From Scenedesmus sp. ARA3 (Eukaryota > Chlorophyta > Chlorophyceae > Sphaeropleales > Scenedesmaceae), in contig RWJK01000418.1 in the NCBI GenBank assembly GCA_004335835.1, positions 1 through 17,773 of the forward strand: DNA of 17,773 nt, given 5' to 3'. Below the pieces are notes generated by a model. The model did no database searches and was not told where the DNA came from. It saw only the letters and a list, made by a program, of their open reading frames with translations. The translations under genes and the position numbers were made by a program. Below are positions 8,984 to 17,773 of this stretch, piece after piece. Within the stretch, counting starts at the first letter, position 1; each line of letters opens with the position of its first letter.

Positions 8984-10680
8984 ATGGTGACACATACAGC
9001 CCTGATCAGGTTGATGTGGTCTCTGTTGTTGGCTGTGCTCATGGCGAAACGAGGAATAAAACGCAAAAGCCTGTCACCTTCAGGAGCTGTTGCAGCCTTC
9101 ATTGTAGGACTGGTGGGTACTGGGCAGCAGCAGTACCAGAGACAGCAACTGCCTTATTGCATGCAATGCATGCTTGCAACAAGTTCTGACACGCATCTCT
9201 GTCCTAATAACAGATATACATGTCAAGTCACGGGTGAAAAACACTTATGCAGTTCGTTATAGATCGCCTGGCTGATAAGCATTTGCTCGCCTCGCTTTGC
9301 CCTTGCTGAAGTCTGCCCTCTGCCTCATGGTGCTGTTTGCAGTTGCACATGGGCTGCGGCTACACCTTCGGCGTCGTGTTGATAGCATTCTTTCTTTCTT
9401 CATCAAAGGTGCGGCACGGACGAACTTGCAGCCAGCCAGACCGTCAATAATCGGGGGAAAGCCGGCCAGAAAGGGCCCATGGCCCATGTGACATGGAGCT
9501 GGTGGCAGCCTGGCAGCATGCATATGCAGCCACAGCCTGCTGGCTTGCACTGCTTGCCATGTTATGGATGTGAGCGCCTGCCAGAAGCAACAGTGGAAGT
9601 GGTTGTAACGCTGTGTTTGTGTGCCTTGGTGTTGCTGTGTGCCTGCAGCTGACGCATCTGAGCCAGGAGAGGAAGGCCGCGTGTGACGCCAGCTTCAGGC
9701 TGGGAGGGCAGCGCGGGGCGAGCCAGGTGCTGTGCAACAGCGCAGGCGGAGCCCTAGCAGCAGCAGCTGCAGCTGCAGCGGCAGCCTGGTCAGGGGGCAG
9801 CAGCAGCCAGCAGGGACAAGTGCTGCAGCTGCTGGCGTGGTCAGCCTTTCTGGTGAGTGCGCTACCTGCTGGTGGAGCAGTCACTGCTGGCCGTGCAACC
9901 AACAGCAGCAGCTGTGATAACAGCTTGACGGTATATGGCAAGGAAGTGTTGTGTGTCGTCAGCAGCTGTGGCAGCAACAGCAAGTCACAGGCATGAAAAA
10001 TACAGCTGAGCAGTAACAACTGGCTCTGCATCGCTGATTGCAATGTCGGCACAGCTGTGTGTGGCGGTTGGTGGCACGTCGTGGTGCCACATTCAGTACA
10101 TTGTGTTACTGCTCAACTTGGCCCATCAACTCTCCTGCTCTGCTGGCGCGCTGCGCAGGGCCACTACGCCTGCTGCTGCGCTGACACCTGGGCCAGTGAG
10201 ATGGGCATGCTCAGCAGCAGCAGGCCGCGCCTGCTCAGCAGCATGGCGGCCGTGCCCCCAGGCACCAACGGCGGCGTGACGCTGCTGGGGCTGGCTGCAG
10301 GTGCTGCAGGGGGCCTGGCCATGGGCGCGGTGGCGTGGGTGGCCGGCTGGCTGAGTGGGGAGCTGCCGCCAGGCCTGGGGCAGGCAGCGGGCCCTGCTGC
10401 TGCAGCATGTCAGGGGGCTGGCTTCTGGATGGGGCTGGGCGTAGGCGCTGGGTGTGCCGGCTCGCTCATAGATTCGCTGCTGGGCGCCACGCTGCAGTAC
10501 TCAGGGTGGTGCAGCAAGACGCACAGGGTGGTGGCGCAGGCGGCGCCGCATGTGCAGCACATCAGTGGCAAGCCCATCCTCAGCAACAACCAGGTCAACG
10601 CCCTGGCAGCACTGTCGACCAGTGCTGGCTGCGTGGCATTTGCCTGGTGGTGGCTGAGTGCAGGGCAGGTGCTGCGCTAG
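8984..10680 (+). CDS. TMEM19/DUF92 family integral membrane protein
   Basis: Exons are 8984-9112, 9343-9408, 9649-9852 and 10159-10680 (stop TAG), all phase 0, giving 306 residues. Family motifs run unbroken across every junction: RGIKRKSLSPSGAVAAFIVGL, FGVVLIAFFLSSSK then LTHLSQERK, GGQRGASQVLCNS, GHYACCCADTWASEMG (D142-E147), PPGTNGGVTLLG (about 166-177), GSLIDSLLGATLQYSG (about 234-249) and GKPILSNNQVN (about 270-280). DUF92 includes plant VTE6, a phytyl-phosphate kinase of tocopherol and phylloquinone synthesis. The closer match seems to be the TMEM19/PGR-like branch, whose activity is unsettled to my knowledge. Several hydrophobic segments fit a multi-pass membrane protein. The ATG has a strong context (ACCACCATGG). 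An Ala-run loop (about 101-110) replaces a less repetitive region. The length is close to typical. Confidence 0.9.
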
Positions 10681-10768
10681 CAGCCTGCTAACTTGAGTTG
10701 TTGTTACCTGTTGCAGTGTCACTATAATTGAATTCATACTGCTCCATCATCACAATCATCATGCGTTA

Positions 10769-10773
10769 TGTAA
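10769..10773 (+). terminator. TGTAA polyadenylation motif of the TMEM19-like gene
   Basis: This TGTAA lies 89 nt after the stop codon and is the first plus-strand copy downstream, so it is the natural poly(A) signal. Confidence 0.65.
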
Positions 10774-10906
10774 CAACAGGGTTACACTGTCAGTGACAGT
10801 TGCTGTGGTGGCACCGGGCAGCACATGGACATTGCAATGAAGCCAGAAACCGAAGCACTTCAGCAAGGCTTATCAGCAAAAGCTTAGTTACATCACTTCA
10901 AAGAAA

Positions 10907-10938
10907 CGGCTGTGTTACAACACGGCTGTGTTACAACA
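10907..10938 (-). repeat. 16-bp perfect tandem duplication carrying two minus-strand TGTAA motifs
   Basis: CGGCTGTGTTACAACA is repeated head to tail without change (10907-10922 and 10923-10938). Each unit contains TTACA, that is, TGTAA on the minus strand. They lie about 510-530 nt past the stop of the minus-strand gene at 11446-14755, so both are candidate poly(A) signals for it. Further minus-strand copies are at 10888-10892 and 10782-10786. Confidence 0.8.
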
Positions 10939-11445
10939 CTAGCCTGGCATCCCGCAGGCCCTGATTGTGGGCACGCCAGTCACGACCGTCCTGAGCCGTG
11001 CAGCTTCTTCAGCAGCAACCCGCCATGCATTGGCAGCTTGGCCCAATTCACGATATGCGTGTTCGCGCGACGGGAACACAGCCCTTGTTCGAGCCAATGA
11101 CAGGCTCATTGGGCAACCACCTGTTCCGTAGGCCATCAACTGGATTGGAGCCAGCGACGCTAGCACACTGGCAGGCTGCACTATGGCATTTAGCAACCCT
11201 GAGTACACGTACAGCAGCCCTCCTCCGCTTAGCTACTGCACGGCATCTTTCTGCACACTGCAAAGGGTTGGCGCTGCTTTGCCTTGAAATCAACTGCTCG
11301 ATGCCAATGATAAAGCTTTGTACAGGTGTCACACGACGTCGCACACATGCAACCGAAGCAGATGACTGTGAACCTGGGAGGCAGCGCCGCTGCAGCTGGA
11401 GGCACACTGACTGCACTTCACAGGGTGCGAGGGAGGATGCCCTCC
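10939..11445 (-). other. Presumed 3' UTR of the unrecognised minus-strand gene
   Basis: No recognisable coding content is visible. An inverted repeat, CCAATGA-caggc-TCATTGG at 11094-11112, could form a short hairpin. If the GTGAGG overlapping the stop at 11446 acts as a donor, a further exon could lie here, but I found none that I can support. Confidence 0.45.
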
Positions 11446-14400
11446 TCACACGCCGCCCGCTGCTGCTCCACTGGCGCCGCTGTCCGCGCCACCGGCCGTG
11501 GCAGCAACCCACGCAGCTGTCTGCGCTGCAGCTCCACCCCACTGCCCGCCTGCCTCCTGCTGCCCAGCATCCTCATGTACAGCAGCTGCTTGGCCAGGCT
11601 GGCCGCCCAGGCTGTCCAGCAGCCCCACCAGCGCCATCACGCTGCCGTGCTGGGCCAGTGCGGCACGCAGCGCGGCTGATGTGTCGCCCAGCCCCTCCAG
11701 CAGGCTGCCAGCCAGGTCAGCCTCCTCAGGCCCACCAGCAGCGCCAGCGTCACTCGCGCCCAGCTGCTCCTCTGCAGCACTGCCTGCTGCCACCGACTCA
11801 AGTGCAAAGCCACCTTCAAACTCGGTGGCTGCTGCTGCTGCTGCTCGCTTGGTAGGGCTGCTGGTGGCGCGCAGCTCGCCATGCAGCCGCAGCGCTTCAG
11901 CTCCGAAGCTGGGGCCTGGATCACTGGCAGCTGCCAGCTCGCCCTCAACGTCTGCTGCTTCAGCTTCAGCTGCAGCCATTGCAGCGTAGCTGGCAGCCTC
12001 AACACCCTGACCACCTGCCCCTCTGCCTTCCTTCTCCGTTGATGAGTCACCAGCAAACACCTTGGCAGCTGCTGCCACCTGGGCAGCGGCAGCAGCTGAC
12101 CCCAGCAAGTCTTGCAGGTCAGCAGGAGACAGCAGCAGCCCACTGCCAGCAGCAGTCGTGGGTGCTGCATCAGCTGCGAGGTGGGCTTCATCATCATCGG
12201 CATCATCGGCATCGGCTGCCGATGCCTGCTGCTGTTGGTGGTGGCTGAAGGGCGCTGGACGGCGCAGCCTGCAGCAGCGTGGCAGGTGTGGCAGACGTTA
12301 TGCAGATGGGGAGGTGCCTGGCAACACACAGCATCAGTGCTCGCTGCTCGCTTGTGCAGTCCATGCACCTTAAGGGCAAGTGCATGCTGGCCAACTAGTG
12401 CTGCTGCTGCTGCTGCTCTCCCTGCTCACCCTTCCAGATGCCCGAAGTTGCCCACCCAGCGCTGCCTCCACTGCTGCCGCTGCTGGTGGGGGCCAGCACG
12501 CCGCTGCCCGGTAGCAGCAGCAGCGGCAGCCTGCTGGGCTGCCGCATCCAGCTGTGGCGAGTCAAGGTGACCAAAATCAGCAGCCCATGGTTGCTGCTGC
12601 TGCTGCTGCTGCTGTTGAGGTGGTAGCTGCTGCCACTGCAAACCTGCTGCGGCTGCTGCGTCGTGCAGTTCTGGCTGTCTGCTGGCTGTGTGTTTCTGCG
12701 CTGCGCTGCCTGCTGCAAAGCTGAAGCTGCTGCTGGCCAGGCCCCAAGCATCCCCTGTGAGGGGCTCAGCAGCTGCAATGCCACCGCTGCTGCTGCATGT
12801 CAGCTGATTCAGGCCGCCAGTGATGTCCTGCAGGGCACCACGGCTGCCTGCTGCTGCTGCTGAGTCTGCTGACAAGGTCTCAATGCCTGGCAGCGCACCA
12901 TCGCTGCTGTGCTCATCGTCACTGCTGCTACCTTCATCAGCTGCAGTGACTGCAGCTGCTGCTGCTGCTGCCGCCGCAGGGGCTGAGCGGTCTGCTGGCG
13001 CGCCAGGCACGAACCAGCTGGTCCAGGGGTTGGAGATGAACTGGTCTGCAGTGGCAGCCGGCGGGCAGGCCTCCTCAAGCTCTGCTGGCCTCATCTGCTG
13101 CTGCTGCTGCCCAGGGGTGTGGCTGCTGCTGGTGGCCACGACAGACGATAGCAACTGGTGCCGTTGCTGCTGCGTAGCAGCCGCCTTCTGCCGTGATGCT
13201 GCCACCGACTGCTTGATCTTTGACTCCACGTGCCTCAGGCTGGGCAGGCCACGCCCCAGCACAGCAGCAGCAGGGCGCCGCGCACGCGCAGCAGCAGCAG
13301 GGGCCCTGCTGGGGCCCGCGTCAGCTGTGCTGGCCCCTGCGAGCCCCTGCCAGCCCCACGGCAGTTCGGCCTGCTGCTGCTGGCCCTGGCTGGCGGCAGC
13401 GTCAGCTGGGCGCAGCAGCAGAGTAGGCTCAAACTCCAGGCCACCTTTCAGCAGCTGCTCCTGTTGCTGCTGCTGTGCTCCTGGCATCCCAAAGGTGCTG
13501 ATGGCCTGCGCAAGCGGAGAGCAGTGACCGGCAGGCTGTGAGCGCCAGCAATTGGGTACAACAGGCGAGGTAAGGCAAGGGTTGACGGACATAGGGCAGT
13601 AGCATCATTGGCACACCTTGGCAGCCAGTTGTGCCAATAGCAGCTGCCATGCACACGGTCTATTTGCTGCTTTTCATCATTCTGTTTCCTGGTGGCACTG
13701 CTCTCACCAGTTGCTGCTGTTGCTCCTGCAGAGGGTGCACCAGCCGCGGCGACTGCTGCTGCTGCTGGTCTGCAGCCTGCTGCGCATCAGGCTCTGCCAG
13801 CCACCAGTCTGGGTAGATGGGATTGGTGGCACCCTGGTTGTCTGCGGCACACGCAGAGCAAGCTGCTGTCAGTGCTGCTGCATAAGAAATCTGCACTCGA
13901 AGGCCAGCAGCGGTCTGCGGCACTGCGAAGGGTGGCTGCCAGCAGCTAGCTGCAATGCAACAGGTGTGTGCAGGCAACAACAGTGCTGCTCATTGCTGCC
14001 GCTATTGTTGAGTTGGCTGCCGTACCTGTTGAGCGGCACAATGGGTGTGCCTTGCTGCGTGGCGGTGAGGTGTAGCCTGACGGCTCGCCCTGCCTCCAAG
14101 CATCAGAAGGCTTGGGGTGGGCCACTGCAGGCTGGCGCACCCGCCCCTGCCTTCCACGAAGCAGCGCAGCAGCAGCTCTGCCCTGTGACGGCTGCTGCTG
14201 CTGCCGCTCCTTTGCTTGCCCAGTTGAGGCTGGCCCCTGCATGCACGCACAGGCTGCACTGCTGAGTCTGGCCTCGGGGCGCATGGCTGAAGACAGCATC
14301 AAGTCAATATGGCAGCTGGCTGGTAGAGCGCAGGGTAGCTAAGTGGCTGGGCGGCAGAGCTCCAACCGACAGCTGCTGGCACTGTCTGCTGCAGGAACAG

Positions 14401-14755
14401 CAATGAACCAGCAGCCAGCAGCATGCGCAACTGTAGTCCAAGACAACTGTACCTCAGGGGTCAACTTGTCAAAGACACTGTCCAATTGGCTTTGCAGCTG
14501 CAGTATTTGGCGCTGCAACTGAGGCACGTTACGCTGCACCACCAGCGTGGTGTTGCTGGTCTCAACTGCCTGCCGCAACTCGCGCAGGCTCAGCAGGCGG
14601 CCCTCACAGCTGTGCTGCAGAGCCACTATGCCGTAAATCAGCGTGAGCTTGGTGACCTCGGGCCATTCCTGCGGGCTGTAGCGTTTCAGGTACTCCTTGA
14701 TGGTGCCATTGTTGAGCGCATCGCCAGCCAGCCAAGTAGCAGCGGCTGGCGGCAT
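11446..14755 (-). CDS. Unrecognised protein with coiled-coil-like N-terminal domain and disordered remainder
   Basis: The model, in transcript order, is 14755-14453, 14236-14026, 13841-13708, 13505-12430 and 12268-11446 (stop TGA). Phases are 0, 1, 0 and 2 and agree at every junction, giving about 848 residues. I do not recognise the family. Residues 12-48 (starting GDALNNGTIKEYLKRYSPQE and continuing through KLTLIYGIVAL) are non-repetitive and look like a folded, conserved module. Residues about 76-101 (VPQLQRQILQLQSQLDSVF) look like a short coiled coil. After that, islands of order interrupt Q/A/S-rich sequence: NPIYPDWWLAEP (about 178-189), GLPSLRHVESKIKQSV, FISNPWTSWFVPGAP, and paired FGHLDSP and FGHLEG motifs near 540-575. 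An acidic run (DADDADDDE) follows. The start is the first ATG after an in-frame TAG 12 nt upstream, but its context is weak and CCATCCAG before it could be an acceptor. The product may be a scaffold or nuclear protein; that is a guess from composition. Confidence 0.62.
12588..12620 (-). repeat. CAG run (polyQ) in exon 4 of the unrecognised gene
   Basis: An uninterrupted CTG run on the plus strand reads CAG on the coding strand and encodes about nine Gln, between LPP and PWAADFGHL. Other Gln, Ala and Ser tracts are scattered through the same exon. Confidence 0.75.
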
Positions 14756-15258
14756 CTGGATGGCGTGCTAGCCGTGTAAGTCCTGAGACTCAGCTACAGA
14801 TAGCCATTGCTGAAAATGTTTCGGTGTGTGTGTCAGGTACTGCACGGGCAAACTCAACTGTGCTGCTGCTGTTGTTAAGTGCAATGTACGGATTATGTTG
14901 ATGTTTCCGCTTCCATCTTGTACAGAACAAAGGATTGTAGGACATTGTATGGAATGCCTATGCATATCACCGCAGCATTTGGGTGACAGGGCGTGCTGAT
15001 GATGTGCTTGAACTGCAACCCTAAACACGAGAGCCTTGCTGTCTCTCACCACAGGCGTAGCCAAACCGCCTACATGTATTTGCTTTTCGTCAGTTTCTTT
15101 TACATGATCAGTGCTTGACACACACCAATCGATCGAAGTGCCCTTCACGTTTCGTCGGGAGTCGCAAATACAGCACCAGTAGCAGTCCCGTTCCACATCT
15201 AAGCTATATAATCAGCTTTAAAGTCGTTTCCCGCTGTATTGCAGCCTGCAGAATTACT
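14756..15258. promoter_or_regulatory. Divergent promoter region between the unrecognised gene and NADK
   Basis: About 503 bp separate the two predicted start codons. The interval is clearly less GC- and CAG-rich than the genes and no frame looks coding. It contains a TATA-like element facing NADK. No matching element was seen for the minus-strand gene. Confidence 0.5.
15205..15211 (+). promoter_or_regulatory. TATA-box candidate for NADK
   Basis: TATATAA in the context AAGCTATATAATCAG is the best TATA match in the interval. Transcription from about 30 bp downstream would leave only about 20 nt of leader before the ATG at 15259, or about 145 nt before the ATG at 15383. That bears on which start is used. 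Confidence 0.4.
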
Positions 15259-17373
15259 ATGCACAGAGCCCTAGCAGGCAGCAGTGGCTTAGGTGCCGGG
15301 CATACATCACGGTGTTGTACTGACGTGCTTGCAAAAGTGTACAGACCCCGTCTGCTGCCTTTTACTAGTGCACTGCAAGGCTATGGTAGCTCAGTGCATG
15401 GAGGTCAGTGGCCGGATGTGTACTGCTGCAACTGGCTGGTGGGCGCTCCACGCACAGTATGCCAGTGCACTGGCAGGAGCACCAGCAGCAGCGGCAGCAG
15501 CAGCACAACCAGAGTCAGCTCTAGCACTTGCAGACGACGAACCAGGAGCCGCAGCAGCAGCAGCAGTAAAGGGCTGCAGCAGCCTGCAGCCAAGCAACCA
15601 CGGCGGCAAGTTCCGCCCCAATCAGTGTGCCAGCCACAGCTGCAGCCTCCGAGTTCTGCGACAGCTGTGTCTAATGGCGGGCTGGCGGACACCATGCAGT
15701 GCACAGAAGCATCGCCACCTGAACTTGAGGCGGGGCCTGATAGCACTACCAGCATGCAGCAGGATCAGACCTTGCGGGGGCAGCAGCAGCTGCAGCAGCA
15801 AGATCCTCAACAGCAGCAGCAGCAGCAGCAGGATCAACATCAGCACCAGCAGATGCAGCAGGTGTTGAGCAGTAGTAGCAGCAGCAGCAGCAGCAGCGGC
15901 AGCAGCATAGCTGTTGCTCCGCTGGACAGTGCTTATGGCGCAGACGATGCCGTGCGTGGGCTCATCTACGGCGCCACGCTGCGCTTCAGCGACAGCGCAG
16001 CGCTGCGCCTGCGGCGGCGCGCCATGCTGGTCTGGGAGCAGGTGGGGCATAAAGGGGGCAGGGGGGGAGGGCGCAGCGTGCCTGTGTCTGTGCTGTGGGC
16101 GGCTAGCTGTGGCTATAGCTGGCACGCAGCTTCGCCAGCTTGCTGCCATGACTCTGCTATGCAGCTGTTTGTGCAGTAAGAGTGGGCACATGCTTCCTGG
16201 CGTGATGGCGCACAGCAATGGGTGGTAGCGCTGTGCTGACCTGCGCTGCCTGCTGGGGCTGGCCCCACCCTGTGCCTGTGCACTTGCACCTGCAGGGTGG
16301 CCCCAGGCGCGTGCTGATTGTGAAGAAGCCCGTGCCAGCAGCAGGGGCGCAGCTGGAGGAGATGGCGACCTGGCTGCAGCAGCAGGGGCTGCAGGTGGGC
16401 GTGCTGGGGGAGGGCTGACTCAGTGACATGTGGCAGCCAGTGCAGCTGCAGGCTGAGTCAAGGGCTGCAGCGGCTCGCAATGGGCTCATAGCAGTGCTGT
16501 GCATCTGGCTCCACCTGCCCTTGGAGCTCCAAGCGCAGGTGACATGGTGCTGTGCAAGAGTGGGATGACGTCGGCTGCAGCAGTACAGCTGCGGGGTGCT
16601 GCTACTTGTGGCAGCGTCTGTGTCATCAGGGCAGGTGCGTTGCTTGCTTGTTTCCTGGCCACACTGCTGTGCCCTGTCGCCTCGGCAACACTCTCTTGGC
16701 TTCTGCTGCTTGTGACTGCTGTGCGGGCAGGTGTTTGTGGAGCGTGCTGTGCACCAGCAGGAGTTCCCGCAATTTGCGCCCTTTGACCCGGCAACAACAG
16801 ACATCGACTTTGCCATCACGCTGGGCGGCGACGGCACAGTACTGTGAGTGGCGCCACACGCAGACATCTGCAAGCAGCAGCAGCAGCGGGAACACTGGCA
16901 GCAGCAGCAGGGGTGGCAGCAGCAGCGACAAACAGCAGCTTTCATCAATGATGCAGCAAGCTGTCAGACTCCCAGAAAGAAGTCCTTGACAGCATGCTGC
17001 CTGCAGATGCAAGTGATGCAACTGCGTGCAATACAATTTACGGAGCAGAATGCACTTGCATGAGAGCAGGTCTTTCTGCTACATTGCAAGTCAGCATTTC
17101 TTTTTTTTTTTTGTTCTAGAAAGCATCCAGTTGATTTGACTGACTTGCAGCTGCTGCGTGCAGCTGCTCAGCTGTTTTATCCATTGCTGTGTATGCTCTC
17201 TGACCCTGACTTCTGTTTTCATGGCTCACCGTGGCTGCCGTGCCTGCCTGCGGCTTGCCGCCTGACAGCTACCTGGCATCGCTGTTCACCGGGGACGTGC
17301 CGCTGCCGCCCGTGATGTGCTTTGCTATGGGCACGCTGGGCTTCCTCACGCCCTTCGACGCCACCCAGTACAG
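15259..17373 (+). CDS. NADK: NAD kinase, 3' part outside the window
   Basis: Exons are 15259-16041, 16296-16394, 16731-16843 and 17269-17373 (phases 0, 0, 2 and 2); the gene continues beyond the window. The catalytic core reads through the junctions: GGPRRVLIVKKPVPAAGAQL, VFVERAVHQQEFPQF, IDFAITLGGDGTVL (GGDGT at about 326-330, the catalytic Asp and nucleotide-binding loop), then YLASLFTGDVPLPPVMCFAM and GTLGFLTPFDATQY. NADK makes NADP+ from NAD+ and ATP. The YLASLF and PPVM-F motifs resemble the animal/fungal-type core. The first ~215 residues are Ser, Gln and Arg rich and carry polyQ and polyS tracts, followed by LIYGATLRFSDSAALRLRRRAMLVWEQ, which matches the strand and Trp that precede the core in this family. 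The N-terminus has Arg and Ser and few acids, so an organelle transit peptide is possible. The start is uncertain: ATG at 15383, in another frame, has a better context but would need an extra intron. Confidence 0.88.
15778..15906 (+). repeat. CAG/AGC tracts (polyQ then polyS) in NADK exon 1
   Basis: Repeated CAG codons (15781-15860) give Gln-rich sequence with Asp and His, and AGT/AGC codons (15868-15906) give a Ser run. The tract lies N-terminal to the conserved core. Confidence 0.8.
17101..17112. repeat. 12-nt poly-T tract in NADK intron 3
   Basis: A homopolymer of 12 T inside the 16844-17268 intron, about 155 nt before the acceptor. It is too far away to be that acceptor's polypyrimidine tract. 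It may be a remnant of a reverse-strand poly(A) tail or simple slippage; nothing else supports a retroelement. Confidence 0.7.
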
Positions 17374-17773
17374 GTGGGCAGCAGGGGGTGGATGGGGCTT
17401 GGGGCTAGGGGTGGGGGCGCGTCAGGGTGACGGGATACTTTGGGAGGCGCAGACAAGTCTGTGTGTGTGTTTGTGTGTGTCTGTATTGTTGGCATTGATG
17501 ACATAATGCCACATGTCCCATTGGTGTATGTTTGGTCAATAGCAGGATGTGCTTTGCATAAAGTGGAATATCTAGGAATAGTCAGGTGGTGATTGTCTGT
17601 GCCGACAATCCCTCACCTATAAACAGGCGTCTTGTGTGTGTGTCGTAATGCTGCCTGTAAGGTGCAGCTTTTAGAGGTGTGCAAGTCACCATGCATTGAT
17701 AGCTGACAGTTACACTATGGACAGCTTTTGTTTCAAGGGCCAGTCACGGTCTGTCACACATCACAGGACGTCA
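17374..17773 (+). other. NADK intron 4 (incomplete) with a GT microsatellite
   Basis: It starts with the donor GTGGGC after AG of a split codon. A (GT)n-like run sits at 17459-17482. No coding continuation is visible. The sequence ends with CACATCACAG (AG at 17765-17766) followed by seven bases, which could be the next acceptor, but the seven bases do not allow a test. Confidence 0.55.

Noticed and set aside
9113..9342. Palindromic TTGCATGCAA cluster near 9157-9179
   Set aside because: It is a short GCATGC-type repeat inside an intron. Such sequence is common in GC-rich algal DNA and has no partner or context to suggest an element.
11041..11200. tRNA-like sequence (GTTCGAGCC, and a CTGG-CTCCAAT-CCAG hairpin on the minus strand)
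   Set aside because: The T-loop consensus is not met and no acceptor stem, anticodon arm or D-arm can be folded around it. It is treated as 3' UTR sequence.
14768..15196. 142-codon minus-strand open frame upstream of the unrecognised gene
   Set aside because: It lies in the AT-richer divergent promoter interval, has no family motif, and an in-frame stop lies just before the chosen ATG at 14755.
17101..17112. Poly-T tract as the end of a retroposed element
   Set aside because: No target-site duplication, second boundary or retroelement coding sequence is visible, so simple slippage in an intron is enough.
1..17773. CRISPR array, defence system, insertion sequence or viral gene
   Set aside because: The repeats present are trinucleotide tracts inside exons, not spaced direct repeats. 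No transposase, integrase, terminal inverted repeat pair or phage gene was recognised.

Overview
This window is nuclear DNA from a eukaryote, most likely a chlorophyte green alga of the Chlorophyceae (inference). The evidence is GC-rich coding sequence, short exons split by 160-430 bp GT-AG introns, dense CAG/CTG runs read as polyQ, polyA or polyS, TGTAA polyadenylation motifs downstream of stop codons, and a RAP-domain helical-repeat protein of the type that is expanded in green algae. I see no prokaryotic operon structure, CRISPR array, insertion sequence, viral gene or toxin gene.

Five genes alternate in strand. (1) At 214-2910 (+, 5' end outside or just inside the window) is an Eyes-absent (EYA) type HAD protein phosphatase, with a large Q/A-rich insertion in the cap region and an acidic C-terminal tail. 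(2) At 4933-8442 (-) is a RAP-domain protein with OPR-like or FASTK-like helical repeats, predicted to act on organelle RNA. (3) At 8984-10680 (+) is a TMEM19/DUF92 polytopic membrane protein. (4) At 11446-14755 (-) is a five-exon gene for an unrecognised protein, with a conserved-looking N-terminal domain and a long disordered remainder. (5) From 15259 (+), running off the right edge, is an NAD kinase (NADK).

The exon models come from splice motifs, matching intron phases and, where the family is known, continuity of the family's conserved motifs. Genes 2/3 and 4/5 are divergent pairs separated by about 0.54 and 0.50 kb, so each pair probably shares a promoter region. Genes 1/2 and 3/4 are convergent, with TGTAA motifs facing each other. 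The largest stretch without a gene is 2911-4932, which holds the two 3' UTRs and a perfect 20-bp palindrome.

The genes do not form one pathway; this looks like ordinary gene-dense algal chromosome. The items most worth a second look are the remodelled EYA, the unrecognised minus-strand gene, the sense-strand bias of CAG repeats, the palindrome, and a 16-bp tandem duplication that doubles a polyadenylation motif.
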